A stretch of 64,000 nt of DNA from Hofstenia miamia (lineage: Eukaryota; Xenacoelomorpha; Acoela; Hofsteniidae): positions 1,000,858 to 1,064,857 of the forward strand of contig CABFPE010000098.1 in assembly GCA_900660155.1 (NCBI GenBank), given 5' to 3'. Below, one piece after another: positions 1 through 11,628 of this stretch. The notes beneath the pieces are model-generated. The model had not been told where the DNA came from, did not search any database, and saw nothing but the letters and a program-made list of their open reading frames with translations. The position numbers and the translations under genes were made by a program. The stretch's first letter is position 1. Each line of letters starts with the position of its first letter.

Positions 1-158
1 AAGCAGCAGAAAATTATATTTGCTGTTGCAATTAACAGCATCTGCTTTTACCACCCCTGATTATTTTGATTTCGTATATTCGATAGAAATCAAGTTCACT
101 TTTATTGATTTAGGATACGGATGCCTTTGTGGGGTTTTCCTTTAGCAGATGTCTGGAC

Positions 159-963
159 CAGGGTGGGAAACGGGTCAACCCGACCCGCGGGTCGGGTCAA
201 GACATAGACGGGTCGGGTCAGAGGTCCTATATATAGTTATCATTAACCTGATTTGAAAAAATATTTCAACTTGAGATCAATACAGGTAGTAAATATGCTA
301 ACACTGTTGGTGACGAGGCTTGGTTTGGTAGGAAAACATTGAGTTCTGATTTGTGTAAAGTGTACGATATTAGAAAATCAAATTTGAAAGAAGACATCAT
401 TGAAGCGATATCACATGAAACTATCTCAGCTGTAACAGACGTTGGACAGATTCAGTTAAAAATCGGTCTTTCTTAGATTACAGCGTTGTTTATCTTCGAC
501 CGAATACCTGGAATTTCCATGTTGTAATTTTGTGAATGAAAATGTCACCGTTAAATATGACGATCCTCTACACAACTGGCAGCTTAAAATAAATAAACTT
601 CAGTCTCTAGCTAAAGTTGCAAGGAAGTTTTTTGTCATTCAGGCCAGTAGTGCACTATCTGAACAACATTTTAGCATTGGTGGAAGAACTTTGGCAGCCT
701 TAAGAAATAATTTAGGGAGTAAAACATTTGAATCCTTAGTATTCCTAAAGATTAATGGATTTTAGTTATTTTTGTATTGTATTATTCTAGTTATTCTATT
801 CGATAGGGTTGGGTGACGGGTAGGTTCAGACGGGTCGTGTCGTGGTTCACTGTTTGATGGGACGGGTCGGGTCCCTCGTCAATAGCAAACGGCTGGGTCG
901 TGGGTTGGTAGCAAACGGACCGGGCCGGGTAACGGGTAATAAAGTGACCCGTTTCCCACCCTT
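159..963 (+). mobile_element. hAT-type DNA transposon, internally deleted
   Basis: The ends carry a perfect 18-bp inverted repeat (160-177 and 945-962, starting AGGGTGGGAAACGGGTCA). The outer base C159 gives the CAGGG start typical of hAT elements. Flanking octamers are GTCTGGAC (151-158) and GTCTGGGC (964-971), matching 7 of 8, as expected for the 8-bp hAT target duplication. Copies of GGGTCGGGTC lie just inside both ends, resembling the subterminal transposase-binding repeats of this superfamily. Only the C-terminal part of a transposase remains inside, so the copy is non-autonomous. The right flank (GGCGGCTCTAAATACGCACCTGG) resembles the terminus of the MITE at 50275-50552, so this element probably landed in an older one. 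Confidence 0.85.
532..765 (+). pseudogene. hAT transposase C-terminal dimerisation domain, remnant
   Basis: A 77-residue frame shows the hATC signature. A Trp-containing segment is followed by 'LQSLAKVARKFFVIQASSA', then 'SEQHFSIGG', an arginine, and 'NNLGSKTFESLVFLK'. In hAT transposases this region mediates dimerisation and contributes the last catalytic glutamate. The zinc finger and most of the RNase-H-like core are missing. Short frames at about 285-480 may be further transposase remnants but carry stops. It lies between the terminal repeats of the 159-963 element and cannot encode an active enzyme. Confidence 0.8.
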
Positions 964-1452
964 GTCTGGGCGGCTCTAAATACGCACCTGGATGCTAATA
1001 TTTGTTTTAAAATTGGATTGCTCTTAACTTATTTTAGCGCATTGAAAACGGTACTTAATGTTTCTGTTTAGGAATGTAGAAACGTCTCAACGCATGTTCG
1101 TCCTGCGGACTTGTTTTAACTGCTTTCTAGTGAAGAGTCTTAGTAGTTTGTGCTTTCTGGTCATATCTGATTAGAAACGTGCTGATTTTTATTTTTGCAG
1201 TGTTCCTTTGCGCGGTAAATTGTGTGAATTTTTGAGCATTGCTTTGTATTGTAATGATATAAATTTTGAAAGTGTTCTGTGCTCTAGTGACAATATTCAA
1301 TTGCTGGTGCAAAGGTTACGTGGCCTACGATTAGGAAAATTTTGGTTAAGATGTGCATGTAGTATTGTATTATAGGTATTATTTTTCTAGTGTTGCTTCA
1401 TTTTTATAAATTAAATAAATTAGTCTTCTTACACTTACTTATCAAAAAAATT

Positions 1453-3503
1453 TAACGGTTAAACTAAGTTTGGGGTAATTTTTTACCCCAAAAACAACTA
1501 AAATTAGGATTTTGAGCTCAAATCAAATAGGAAGAACCTGATATTTTTAACTTTTCCACATTTTTAAGTACTTTTTTGTCTGCAAAATATGGGAGCCATC
1601 CTAACTTTGCATTAGATTCAACAAAAACAATAGTCTAAGTTTGGGGTAACTTTGTTATCCCAAATGAAATCAGCTTAAAACTCTTGCTTTATAATGATTG
1701 CTAGTTTTTTCTAATAATGCCACGCTTAAAAACCCTAATTTTGCATATTCAAAGTTCTACTAGCTATATTAGGAAGAGGAAGTGCATTGGGAACTGCTGC
1801 GAAAAAATTGAAAATAATTCATTTAATTCACATTTGCTTAATAACTTCGTCAAACTAATTTAGCAAATTATTTTCGCACAATATTTATGTAGTTTGTTAG
1901 AATTAGTAGATTACGCCAATGGAAAGAAAATGTTTCAACATCAATTACTGTGCTCATTATTTGTTTACAGCCGAGGGGAAGGTGTCATTCACCCCTCTTT
2001 TAAAAAACCTAAGCATGCCTCTGATACCTGGTGCTTTGTAATTTTTTTTTGAAAATTTTACCAAGCATAAAGTCAATCATCCATTTTACAAAGAAGTCGA
2101 TAAAGAGTGAGACATGACAGTTATAAATGCACACAACACAATTGTGAAATGACTCAAAATAAAATGAATATTAATAAAAATCCAAATAAAAGCTAATTGA
2201 TATGTTGAATCATCCCCTAGCAATGGTGTTTGTTGCTTACTTGGGGCTACAAGTATCTTTATCAATGACTACAGCACTGGTTTGAATTTTTGTGCATTTT
2301 TGATGGCCTGTTGATGAGATTGAAAGACATTGATAGTGTGTTAACAACACAGATTAAATTCCAAAATGGGTTAAATTTTATGTTCTGTTTTAAACAACAC
2401 TTGTTTGCTGTAACAGCTTGCAGCAGTGCTGTTGGGAGCCCTGCTGATTTCATAATACAAAAATTGTAAACTCGGCAAAATTTTGTGGGACGGATTCATT
2501 TAGAGATAAATTGAATTGGTTGGAAGCACTTAGACCCTGCTTAAGTATTTATTTGATTGTATATAATAGCTGGAGTTCATAAGGTAAATGATTGCAACTT
2601 AGAAAAACGAGATTCGCCAGTTTTTGGGTTAGCATGATGAAGAAAAGATTTGTGTTAATGAAGCGACTTTCTAAATCATGGTGAATGAAATGATAGTGAT
2701 AAATGTAGTCCAATTTGTAATGAGACTTTTCGTCAAACAAATCACTTCTATCTTCATCCTAACCTGACAATCAATAAGTATTAGAATTTCGCGATTGTGT
2801 TTAAATATATTAGTCGACTTTGGGGCAGGCAAATTTGCACAAAATTATGTGAGCGGGTACGAAGGTATCAATTATAGTTAATTATAGAAAATATTAAGTG
2901 ATTTGCGTTGTAGAAATATTGATATTTCGTTGTACACATGGTTCTTACAGGCAAGTTTAATTTTGATGGAAAGCTGTCACAATTAGACATATTCTTTGAT
3001 TTTGTCAAAATATATATGTGAATAATTATTACAGTTAACTCCTGTCTAGTTCAAAATACAAGATATATGGGGTGAGCAGATTAACATATCCCTTGTCTAA
3101 ATTAAGCAAATTACTAAGCATTTAACCCAATTTCTCTTTCCTTTCCTATTGTATGTTTACAGCAGAAAAAACTAATTGAAATAACTGAGGGGAAATTAAG
3201 CACAAAATTTTTACTTTCCAAGTCTAATTCAGCCTGAAATTTTATTTACTGAACCAAATGCATTCAAAAATTCTGGTAAGTGGTTCAAGTTTCTTGAAAG
3301 TGTGAGCCTTGGATCAAAAGTTTTCATTATAAAAATATCCTGCAAATTAAAATTTGACTTTTATGCAAAGCGTCTAAAAATTGTTTTTGCTTAAAATCTA
3401 AAGAAGGAATTTACAAATGTTCAATGTAAAAATCTATTTATTCAATTTTGAGTGCTTTTAAATTTAGGTAACTTTGTTACCCCATACTTCGTTTAACCCA
3501 AAT
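1453..3503. mobile_element. Candidate DNA transposon with GGTTAAAC...GGGGTAA ends
   Basis: The sequence at about 1455-1485 (GGTTAAACTAAGTTTGGGG and on) is an imperfect inverted match of about 30 bp to about 3466-3500 (read on the minus strand as GGTTAAACGAAGTATGGGG). AAATTTA sits just outside both ends and may be a target duplication. A further copy of the motif lies at about 1630-1665. No transposase is readable in the roughly 2 kb between, which is AT-rich with only short shadow frames. It could be a non-autonomous element or two unrelated MITE ends. Confidence 0.4.
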
Positions 3504-4201
3504 TTATTTTAACATTGCTCAACCATTAAGTGAGCATTCAACAATGATTTAACCAGTAGATTTAACAAGAAAGTACAATTTTAGCAAAAAATACATATAA
3601 ATTAGACCTTTGAATTATATTTTTTTATTTGATCATCAAATTGCTAAAAGTAGCATTTTTTAATACCTGGATGGTACTAAGTTAATTGCTCTTAAATTTT
3701 TATGCTCATGAATAAATAAATTTGCTTAAAGCAAAATCGTTCTTGGTGAAAAAAAGAAATAATACAACAATGTATATAGGTGAATAAACCAATACTGTAT
3801 ATAATATTGTTTAAAGCAAAAACACGTATGATGGAAGGAGAAAATATTACAACATTGTATATATAAAATAAAATATTGAAAAAAGTAATGACGCACCTTG
3901 TTAATCTGTGTGGAGATGTATTTGAAATCATTAGCCCAGTTCGCTTTTTTCTTTTGAAGTAACCTGAAAGCAGTGAGTTGATTAGTTACAAATTGATATT
4001 TTAACATTAAAATAAAAAATGCAGTTGAATTCACTACTCCAAAAACCATTAGTGACTTCAATATCTGATCTGTAACCGATTCATGTTGTACTTTATTGTT
4101 ATATGGTAATAAACAAATCTTTTTAAACTGAAACCATCTTTAATTGATGTAAAACATGCTTTAAATTGTGTCTACATCCTTGAAAAACAGTGTATGACAT
4201 G

Positions 4202-4831
4202 TAAAATAGAACAAAGTATAAAGAAACTTTGTAAACATCATCACTATTTTAAAAATTAATTTTATTTTAAGAGCCGTTACACCTCTCGAACAACCCATTT
4301 TTGACAGAAACCAAAAAAACCAAATCGTCGCAAACTGACGCTTAAATTAAACAATTTGATTGGCTAATATTAATATATAAAATAAACCTGTCGCNGAAGA
4401 ATCACATAGACAGAAGAGTAGAAGTAAGTGATAAGTGTAGGCTATAATAATAATAATAATAATCAATGACTTTATTTAGCCGCTGAAGGCATACACAACA
4501 AGAAATAAAAACAAGTCAAGTTTTACGGCAGCGAGGACAGTCACAGGAGATGAAATAGGAGCAAATGGAAGAGTAGGCGAAGTTGGAGAAGGGCTCAGCA
4601 AAGAGGAAAGCCATCAAAGATTTCTTGAAGCTCGGTGNTAAAATAGAACAAAGTATAAAGAAACTTTGTAAACATCATCACTATTTTAAAAATTAATTTT
4701 ATTTTAAGAGCCGTTACACCTCTCGAACAACCCATTTTTGACAGAAACCAAAAAAACCAAATCGTCGCAAACTGACGCTTAAATTAAACAATTTGATTGG
4801 CTAATATTAATATATAAAATAAACCTGTCGC
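4202..4831. repeat. Assembly-type duplication A-n-X-n-A'
   Basis: Bases 4202-4394 recur at 4639-4831 with no difference that I can see. The copies enclose a 242-bp segment (4396-4637) delimited by single N characters at 4395 and 4638. The enclosed segment, read on the minus strand, ends in AATAAAG followed by repeated ATT units, like the 3' end of a LINE. The same arrangement of single Ns around a duplicated flank occurs at 56627-57147. I read this as a gap-filling or scaffolding artefact rather than a biological tandem duplication. Confidence 0.7.
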
Positions 4832-5121
4832 ACGAAGTTCATTTTTGAAAATTTTCATCCAAGCCGAAGTTATGGTAGAATTGTCGTGTAACTGCAGAAA
4901 AGGTAGATGTGTCCGTTGTAGTGGGTGTTATAGATGTGGATGCACTTGTGAGAAACTTTTCGAAAAATTAACTTTTTTTAGAATTTCAAATTGTTTCGAG
5001 GGTTTTAGATGTATACCTTAAAACCTATCAACCCGGTTTAGTTCTTACTGACACTTCGATTTAAAATTATCTGTCATCTGGTAGAAAAAATGGGTTGGTC
5101 GAGAGGTGTAACGGCTCTTAA
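4704..5121 (+). mobile_element. TTAA-flanked MITE with long terminal inverted repeats
   Basis: GAGCCGTTACACCTCTCGA is found just inside TTAA at 4704-4707. Its inverted partner (TCGAGAGGTGTAACGGCTC) ends just inside TTAA at 5118-5121. The inverted repeats extend with mismatches through AACCCATTTTTnnCAG, to about 38 bp. TTAA target duplications are used by piggyBac and Kolobok transposons. A second, truncated left end is at 4267-4394, inside the assembly-type duplication. The interior carries a short cysteine-rich ORF (4872-5021). Confidence 0.75.
4872..5021 (+). CDS. 49-residue cysteine-rich mini-ORF inside the TTAA element
   Basis: An ATG at 4872 opens 49 codons ending in TAA at 5019-5021. 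The first 26 residues hold nine cysteines spaced C-x-C-x4-C-x2-C-x2-C-x2-C-x-C-x-C ('CNCRKGRCVRCSGC', then 'YRCGCTCE'). The clustering recalls CXC-type zinc-binding motifs in DNA-binding and transposon proteins. After this the frame turns basic and hydrophobic. It may be a fragment of the parent transposase's cysteine-rich domain kept in a MITE, or a small independent peptide. I do not recognise the family, and expression is not shown. Confidence 0.35.
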   Translation: MVELSCNCRKGRCVRCSGCYRCGCTCEKLFEKLTFFRISNCFEGFRCIP

Positions 5122-5529
5122 TATTATTTATTGTATATTTTTTAGTAAATTTATTTTTTCAAGTTAACTATTTTGTTAATATATTTTTGCAATTTATTTC
5201 TTTGCTAAGAATTGCTTTGAATTAGTGTTGACCAAAATCAAATCACTGTTGAAATGCATCAGACATTTGTGGTAATTGAAAGATAATGAATTTATTACTG
5301 ATGTTGTCAATATGTGTTCTCTCCCAACATCAAATTAATTGTTATCCATTGTTGAAGGAGTTGCCTTTTTTTAAGGCTATGAAAGAAGAAATTCTCTTTT
5401 TGATAATCTTTATTTATTTGTAATTTAGTTTCTTTACACATTGCATTGATAATGTTTTTCTTAACAAATCAAGTGTTTCCAGGAAATTTGTATTGATGTT
5501 AGTAATATTAAACATGTACAAGTGACTGG

Positions 5530-5766
5530 AGTGTTTTTGGTGTATTCTTTGAATTGGTGATCAAGAAGTAAACATATTTTGAAAGATACACTCAAAAGGC
5601 TTACTTCACTCGCCTTTTGAGCCTTTTCCCATTGAGAAAATTTTGATCTGGACATTCTTTTGGTGTATCCTTTGAACTTAGTATCAAACAAATTGTGATT
5701 TAATAAAATAACGCCAAAGGGCTTGCTATGCTGGCCTTTTGGGGCCTTTGTTCTCATTGAAAATGG
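5530..5766. repeat. Two diverged direct repeats (~120 bp), each with a hairpin
   Basis: 'TTTTGGTGTATTCTTTGAA' near 5532 recurs as 'TTTTGGTGTATCCTTTGAA' near 5660. Each unit then carries a stem-loop. The first is perfect, CTCAAAAGGC (5591-5600) pairing with GCCTTTTGAG across an 11-base loop. The second is the looser CCAAAGGG/CCTTTTGG. Each is followed by a CATTGA(G)AAAA-type tail. It is probably a tandemly duplicated small non-autonomous element. Confidence 0.6.
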
Positions 5767-5767
5767 G

Positions 5768-6360
5768 ATTTTTTTAGCTTCACAGTTAAAATAGCAACGT
5801 TAGTTGTTTTCTTAGTTGTACTATAAATATTTTGAGTTTGCATTAACATCACTATTTGATTGTGTTCAATGTTTCTCACTGTTCATTATTTATGTTTAAT
5901 TAATATCCTACATTGGACATAATGTTGTTAGAGTATTATGAATTGGGTTTAGCTAATATTTCTTTAGCTTCACAGCTAAAATAGCAATGTTAGTTGTTTC
6001 TTAGTTGTACTATGAATAGGCAGAGTTTGCAATAATGTCTCCATTTGATTGTTTAATGGTAAACCAAGAAATGTTTTGATATTGCTCCAGATTCCTGGTC
6101 TCCCTTGAGTAATTTACTCAAGTAATAACTGCTTAGGAGCAGGGCTATAATGAGAGAGCTGAATCTCACTCATTGTTGCCCGGCTAATTCTACACTTACT
6201 ACATAATAAATTCTTTAAATGGTAAACTAAATAATTTTTTAAAGATTTCTATATAAATAGTCCCTCTTGAGTAAGGTGCTTATGCATTAACTGCTCAAGA
6301 GAAATGGTCTTATAAAGCTGACCCCATTGATTGTTGCCAGTATATTTCTACAATGACTTA
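5768..6360. repeat. Two families of diverged ~100-bp direct repeats
   Basis: 'TTTAGCTTCACAGTTAAAAT' near 5771 recurs at about 5961 ('TTTAGCTTCACAGCTAAAAT') and stays similar for about 100 bp. A second pair starts at about 6101 (CTCCCTTGAGTAA) and about 6261 (CCCTCTTGAGTAA) and runs about 95 bp, through TTGTTGCC and TTCTACA. The spacing of 160-190 bp suggests an old tandem array of about two units. No coding potential is seen. Confidence 0.55.
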
Positions 6361-6399
6361 AGAAACTTTTTCATTCAAATACATCCTATATAATTAAAA

Positions 6400-9300
6400 T
6401 TTCATCTGTGAGGTCAAACTGGTGGAAGTGATGCTAAGCCAGTATTTTAATTTAAGCTTTTCAAATGGAGTACACTACCATATATTTTTGAATGAAATTG
6501 TAAGTTTAATTGTTATATAGATCAAGAATGTTGTCTGAAATGGGTATTAAAGTATGGATATGCAGAAGCAAAGACAAAATATGGTTATAACCTCAATTAA
6601 GAAAATCATTTTGATTTATTAGTATTGCACTTTTTGTAATTTTGTTTAACACAACTATGCAAATTTTGTATTTTTTTAAATAAAATTGTCTTGTTTCTTT
6701 TTTCTAATAATTGTTGTTTTATCTGTTTTTCAATGTCAATGATTTTGCTAAGATATATGCAAATGAATGAAAATTTAAAAACTTGAAATTTTTAGACAAA
6801 AACATTTGAATAAAAAATACCTTGTTATGTATTCAAGCATTAAGATAGAAATTTATTGGTTTAAGTGGAAAAAAATACTTTGTTGTATAGGAGTAGAGAT
6901 TTATTTCTGCTATTAAACTAATTTGAATTCTTTAACTGTATCTAATTAACATCAAACAGCACAAGGAAAATTTGTTTTAATTAATGATATTAAATATGAC
7001 CATTACTAAAATTCAAAAAATCCCTCAATACTTTAATTTTTTACTACAATTAAATTTATAATTTGATTTAAATGTCTTAACTATACTGTAAAATTACTTT
7101 GATTTGCATGTAAATACCATTAAATGCTATTAGATTCTTAAAATTTATAAAAATATTGTAAATATATTCAGAGTGCATTTAATAATTTATTTAGAAATGT
7201 AAAAAATCTTCATGAAATGTATTCGCATGCACATTCAACTAAATTTGTGTTTAGGAGACAAATTCAAAATTTCATTTGTTATGGATAGGTAAATGCAGCA
7301 TAGGTGAGTTACTGTTGTGGATATCTCACATCTTGCAAGAATGTGTGGTACCTGGGTCTTTCCCAAATTTAGGTATTCTTTGTATCAACATGGTGGACGT
7401 TTACACTATTCAACTGAGACGAAGACATTGGAAGACATAGCTGAAAATCTTTCAGGTTTTGAGTGTTTGGTGGTAATTTTAGGCAGCAATTATGTTTTAT
7501 GGCTGCCAGGATCATTGCTGTGGTATGTTACCTGAGGAAAAGAAATGACTTAATTTGTTTCATTGCTTATCTTCCAAGATCAAACTTTGATGCAAGAGTG
7601 CACCAGGCCAAGCTGTTAAAGCTTATTAGTTCGACTTAAAGAATAAGAGATAAACATTTTTAAGTAAAATTACACATGCAGATTCTAAATATGAAAGCAT
7701 TTTTTCATTTTAAAAAGTCTCTAAAAAGCGGTTTAAATATCAATATTGCAAAGTTAGGGTTTTTTCGCCAAATCTGAGAAAAATTGCATATAATTTTTCA
7801 ATTTATGTTAAAATATAAGCTCAAAGTGAAAATTTAATACCATATATATATCAACTCAGAAGCATCAAATTTAGGTAGAATGAATAATTTTCAACAAAAA
7901 TTCGCTTTTGGAATTGATTCACAATTGAAAATGACACTAATGCATTCAAGAAAATTTCACAATGCGATCTCTAGATTGACTTGCAATACTAAAGATTAAC
8001 ATATTTAAATAATTGGAGACCTGTAGAATCTAAATATGACATTGGTTTTTCATTTTAAGCTGCAGTTAACGAGCAGTTTTAAAAGAAATCTTTCAAATTT
8101 GAGTTTTCACATTTAATTCATTGAATGACAGTGAAAGGGCTTCTAAATCTAGAAATTTAATGCCAGAAACACATTTGCCAGTCTTTAATCAATGTAGAAA
8201 CATCAATTGTTACTGAGAAGTAGTAGTCAATGCTCCAAAAATTTATATTATCAAAACCCCAGAAATCTGAGTATATTCAATAATCACGGCAAAATCTCAA
8301 AGAAATTGACAGAATGGATCACAGATATCAATAAAATGGAGTAAAATGTAAATGAATTTTCAAGGTTTATCAATATTATCCATTTTCATAATCCACAATA
8401 TACATTTAAAAAAACACTGATTTTTTGCAAGTTTATAGGGGTGTCCTAATATGAAGTGAAATATTCCTAAACAAAATTTTAAACATTAACAAATTAAAAA
8501 CAAAATGCAATTTTATAAATCACTATAATTTTTAAAAAATTACTTACCCATCCTATAATATTCTTATCTAAAAGAGAAAATTTCCCATTATGCAAGATGG
8601 ACAGGGAATTTTGGGAAAATTGTTTTTAAATGTTATTTCTTGTATTACTGCAAATATCTCAAAGTAAAAATTTCCAATTTTTGAATATTTAATTTTGAGA
8701 AAAACGATTTTCTTAGTTTAAATTTTTAAAACTTTCCGTGTTGAGACAGGACCAAAAAATTAGAATCTCCTTTTAAAACTTCGCATTTTGGTGTAAAAAT
8801 CTTATTCATAGCTTCATTATATCAAAAGTTATTAAAGAAAATATGTTTTCTGACAATTTTGCCCAGCTCTGGCCAGCCTAGCTCAGCCAATATTGATCTT
8901 AGAGCTAAACATTTTGAAAAACAAATATTTTCATTAAAATTTGCTACTTAAAAATTAAAATGGAGCTGTGATATCTTTAAAATTTTTATTGCTATAGCCT
9001 GTTAAAGTTAAGGTATAATATCTAAAAGCCAACCCGGATTTTCAAAATAATTTTTTATAAAAAAAATTTATGGCTGCGTGAAATTTTTGTCTTGAAATTT
9101 CAAACAATTCTGATCAAAATTTAGATCACTAGTGTGAAAAAACGAAAAAAAATTTTTCAAATAAATGGAATAAAAGATTTAAAAATTCAGGCTTATTAAA
9201 AAATTTATGTAAGCTTCTAATGTTCAGAATTTAAAAAAACTTTTAATTTTCAAATTCCTTTGCCAATTTTTTACGTGAGCTCTCTCCAAATATCATCAAT

Positions 9301-9880
9301 GACAACAAAAAAATTATTTTCCTAGAGGGCGCAATTTTGACATGTTTAGACTTGTAAAAGGCTTAAAATCTTCAACTGGCAAAGCTCTATAAGCCTGCAA
9401 CATTTCATGGTGATAGCTGCAATATTGACAGAGTAATGGGCAAAAATGTGTTTTTAAAGAAGTTTAGAGGGAGTATAGAAAGCAACTAATGTTGCTTAAC
9501 AAGCAATCAATTTCCAACTAAAAAATTTGCTTAATCGTATAATATTCATTATTTAAATATAAAAATAACTTACCCCACTCTGGAGAAATTCAACCATCCT
9601 TGACTCAATCTCTATAAAAACTGAATAATACACTACATTTTGCAACTTAGGAAAATAATATCAATAGATTTAATTAAAAACACAAATATATCATTAAAAC
9701 TTTAGAGTTTACACAAACGCTCCAAACATCAAATGAAATAATTTTGATTTTCCGTCATTTCTTCATTCTGTGCAAATATCCAGCGTGATATACAGTCTAC
9801 CAGTCCTGGTGAATTCTATTATTTGACCTTGCTCACTACAAAACTTTACATTTATTCTATTGATATATGATCGTGACACC
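6400..9880. other. AT-rich interval without recognisable genes
   Basis: No open frame on either strand has a recognisable motif. The 72-codon frame at 7317-7535 has no family resemblance and no splice context that I can support. The composition is strongly AT, with many A/T runs, consistent with decayed intergenic sequence. Confidence 0.5.
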
Positions 9881-9889
9881 AGCTTATAC

Positions 9890-10490
9890 ATTTGATTTTG
9901 CTTTTCGTGATGTATTATGGATGGTACTTGTTTTGGCAAATTGCATTAACACTAATGGGGATTTATACAATAGGGCTAATCAGGTGCTACCAACAAATTG
10001 AGGTTCTACAATATCAGTTTGTACCATTAAAAGATAATTACACCATATATGTCATGTTCATAGCTGGAATCATTGTTATATTTGGATAAATCTTTCCATA
10101 AAATCCTAGCATTTCGCCAGCCTGGTCTAAATCCACCTCATATTCCGGCTTGTTTGTTGCTTTTAATCATCTACCAACCAATTTAAATTGTATTGAAACA
10201 CCGTCAGGTTTAAGAATGGAGTTTATATCTTTATACAAGTCCTTGAAGCTATGCACATGCTTGGAATAAAACCACAAACGAATTTTAGTTCAATCTTTTT
10301 TCTTCAAAACCCACCACTGTGTCTTAAGATTAAGAAATTTTGATGAGTACCCAATATCAATAACTGCCATGTAACATGCATTATTAATTGGCTCATCCAA
10401 ATATGTAGTAAATTCGCTCAATCCTGCTGGATGGCATACTCCCTCTTCTCTACATCTGTCAGATACAATGATTACAAGAACCATTACCAT
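9890..10490 (-). pseudogene. Relic resembling a virus-like/Maverick-type element protein
   Basis: The minus-strand frame at 10290-10490 contains 'GLSEFTTYLDEPI' followed by 'YMAVIDIGYSSKFLNL'. From memory, this resembles the N-terminal block (F-T-x-x-L-x-x-P-I ... Y/W-x-V-A-L-x-x-I-x-Y) of a protein repeated in invertebrate Maverick/Polinton-like and related virus-like elements. Downstream, to about 9890, only broken frames follow, with stops and frameshifts. If correct, this is an old integrated copy that cannot be expressed. I cannot confirm the family without a profile search. Confidence 0.35.
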
Positions 10491-11628
10491 CTCAAGAAAT
10501 TTGAATCATTTTAATTGCTCAAAAGCGCTAAAAAGTACTCGTCTTAGTACGAATTATATCATCAGATGAAAACGTAATAACTTTGTTCTAAATCAAAACA
10601 ATGACATTATTGAAATTATTACGATTATATAGAAATGTAATACGTTTTAATACGATTATTACGATAACATTTTTATAAAAAATAGCTGTTAAATATGGAA
10701 AAACTAAGTTAATTTACTAGAAAATCTATAGATACATTTTGCTTACCAAATATTATAATATTACCAATGTAATACAATATAAAAACTACATGTTAAATCA
10801 AATTCGTCCTGATCCTCTGCTGCTTGTCTTAAAATATTTTCAAAAGAAGGTAATTACTTGGTTTATCTAGATGAATTTAAAGCAACAAAGCAACTATTTT
10901 ATAAAATTATATTATTACGCTAGTACAAATTCAGGATTTTGTGAGGGAGGGGGTTAAATCATAGTAGTGATCAAATGGGGTATCTTCAGCAGGGCGAGGC
11001 CACGCGAAAATTTTATTTAACAAAATTTCCTGAAGTGTAAACAAATAGATCTATTTCTGGGTTAACTTAATAAGCAGATTTCAAATATGTTGTAGTATTT
11101 TCAATATCATGGCTAGTGTTTGTGAAATTTAAATTTTCATTATTAGCTTAAGTAAAAAATAATGAATATCATTTCCAATTTTCTAAATATATAGACCCGC
11201 AATATCTTAAAACAATGCAATCCAGAACTTTATTTTCATATAAAATCCTGATAAAATGAATAACAAACAAGTTTTAACTTTAAAAGAAAATAAATGCAAA
11301 AATTAAGAGTTTACATGACTGTTTTTTATGATATTTGACAGATCTAATCATGTTGGAATTCAATTTGACCAGAGTCAAGTGAAAGAATGAAAATGCCATT
11401 TAGATATTGGAACTTCATCAGTAAGCGGAATATGCTGTAGTGCTGACAGCAAGTTGGCATACTTGACAATAATAGTAGAAATTTTGAAAGGCAATACAAA
11501 TTGAACACTTCTTCAATAAAAATTGTCATGTTGTAGTCCTAATGATATTCTAATTACCCATCTGTCTACTACTAATAAAGTGCAACAGATTGTTTGTAAC
11601 AAATAAACAACATTCATCAATGTGTATC

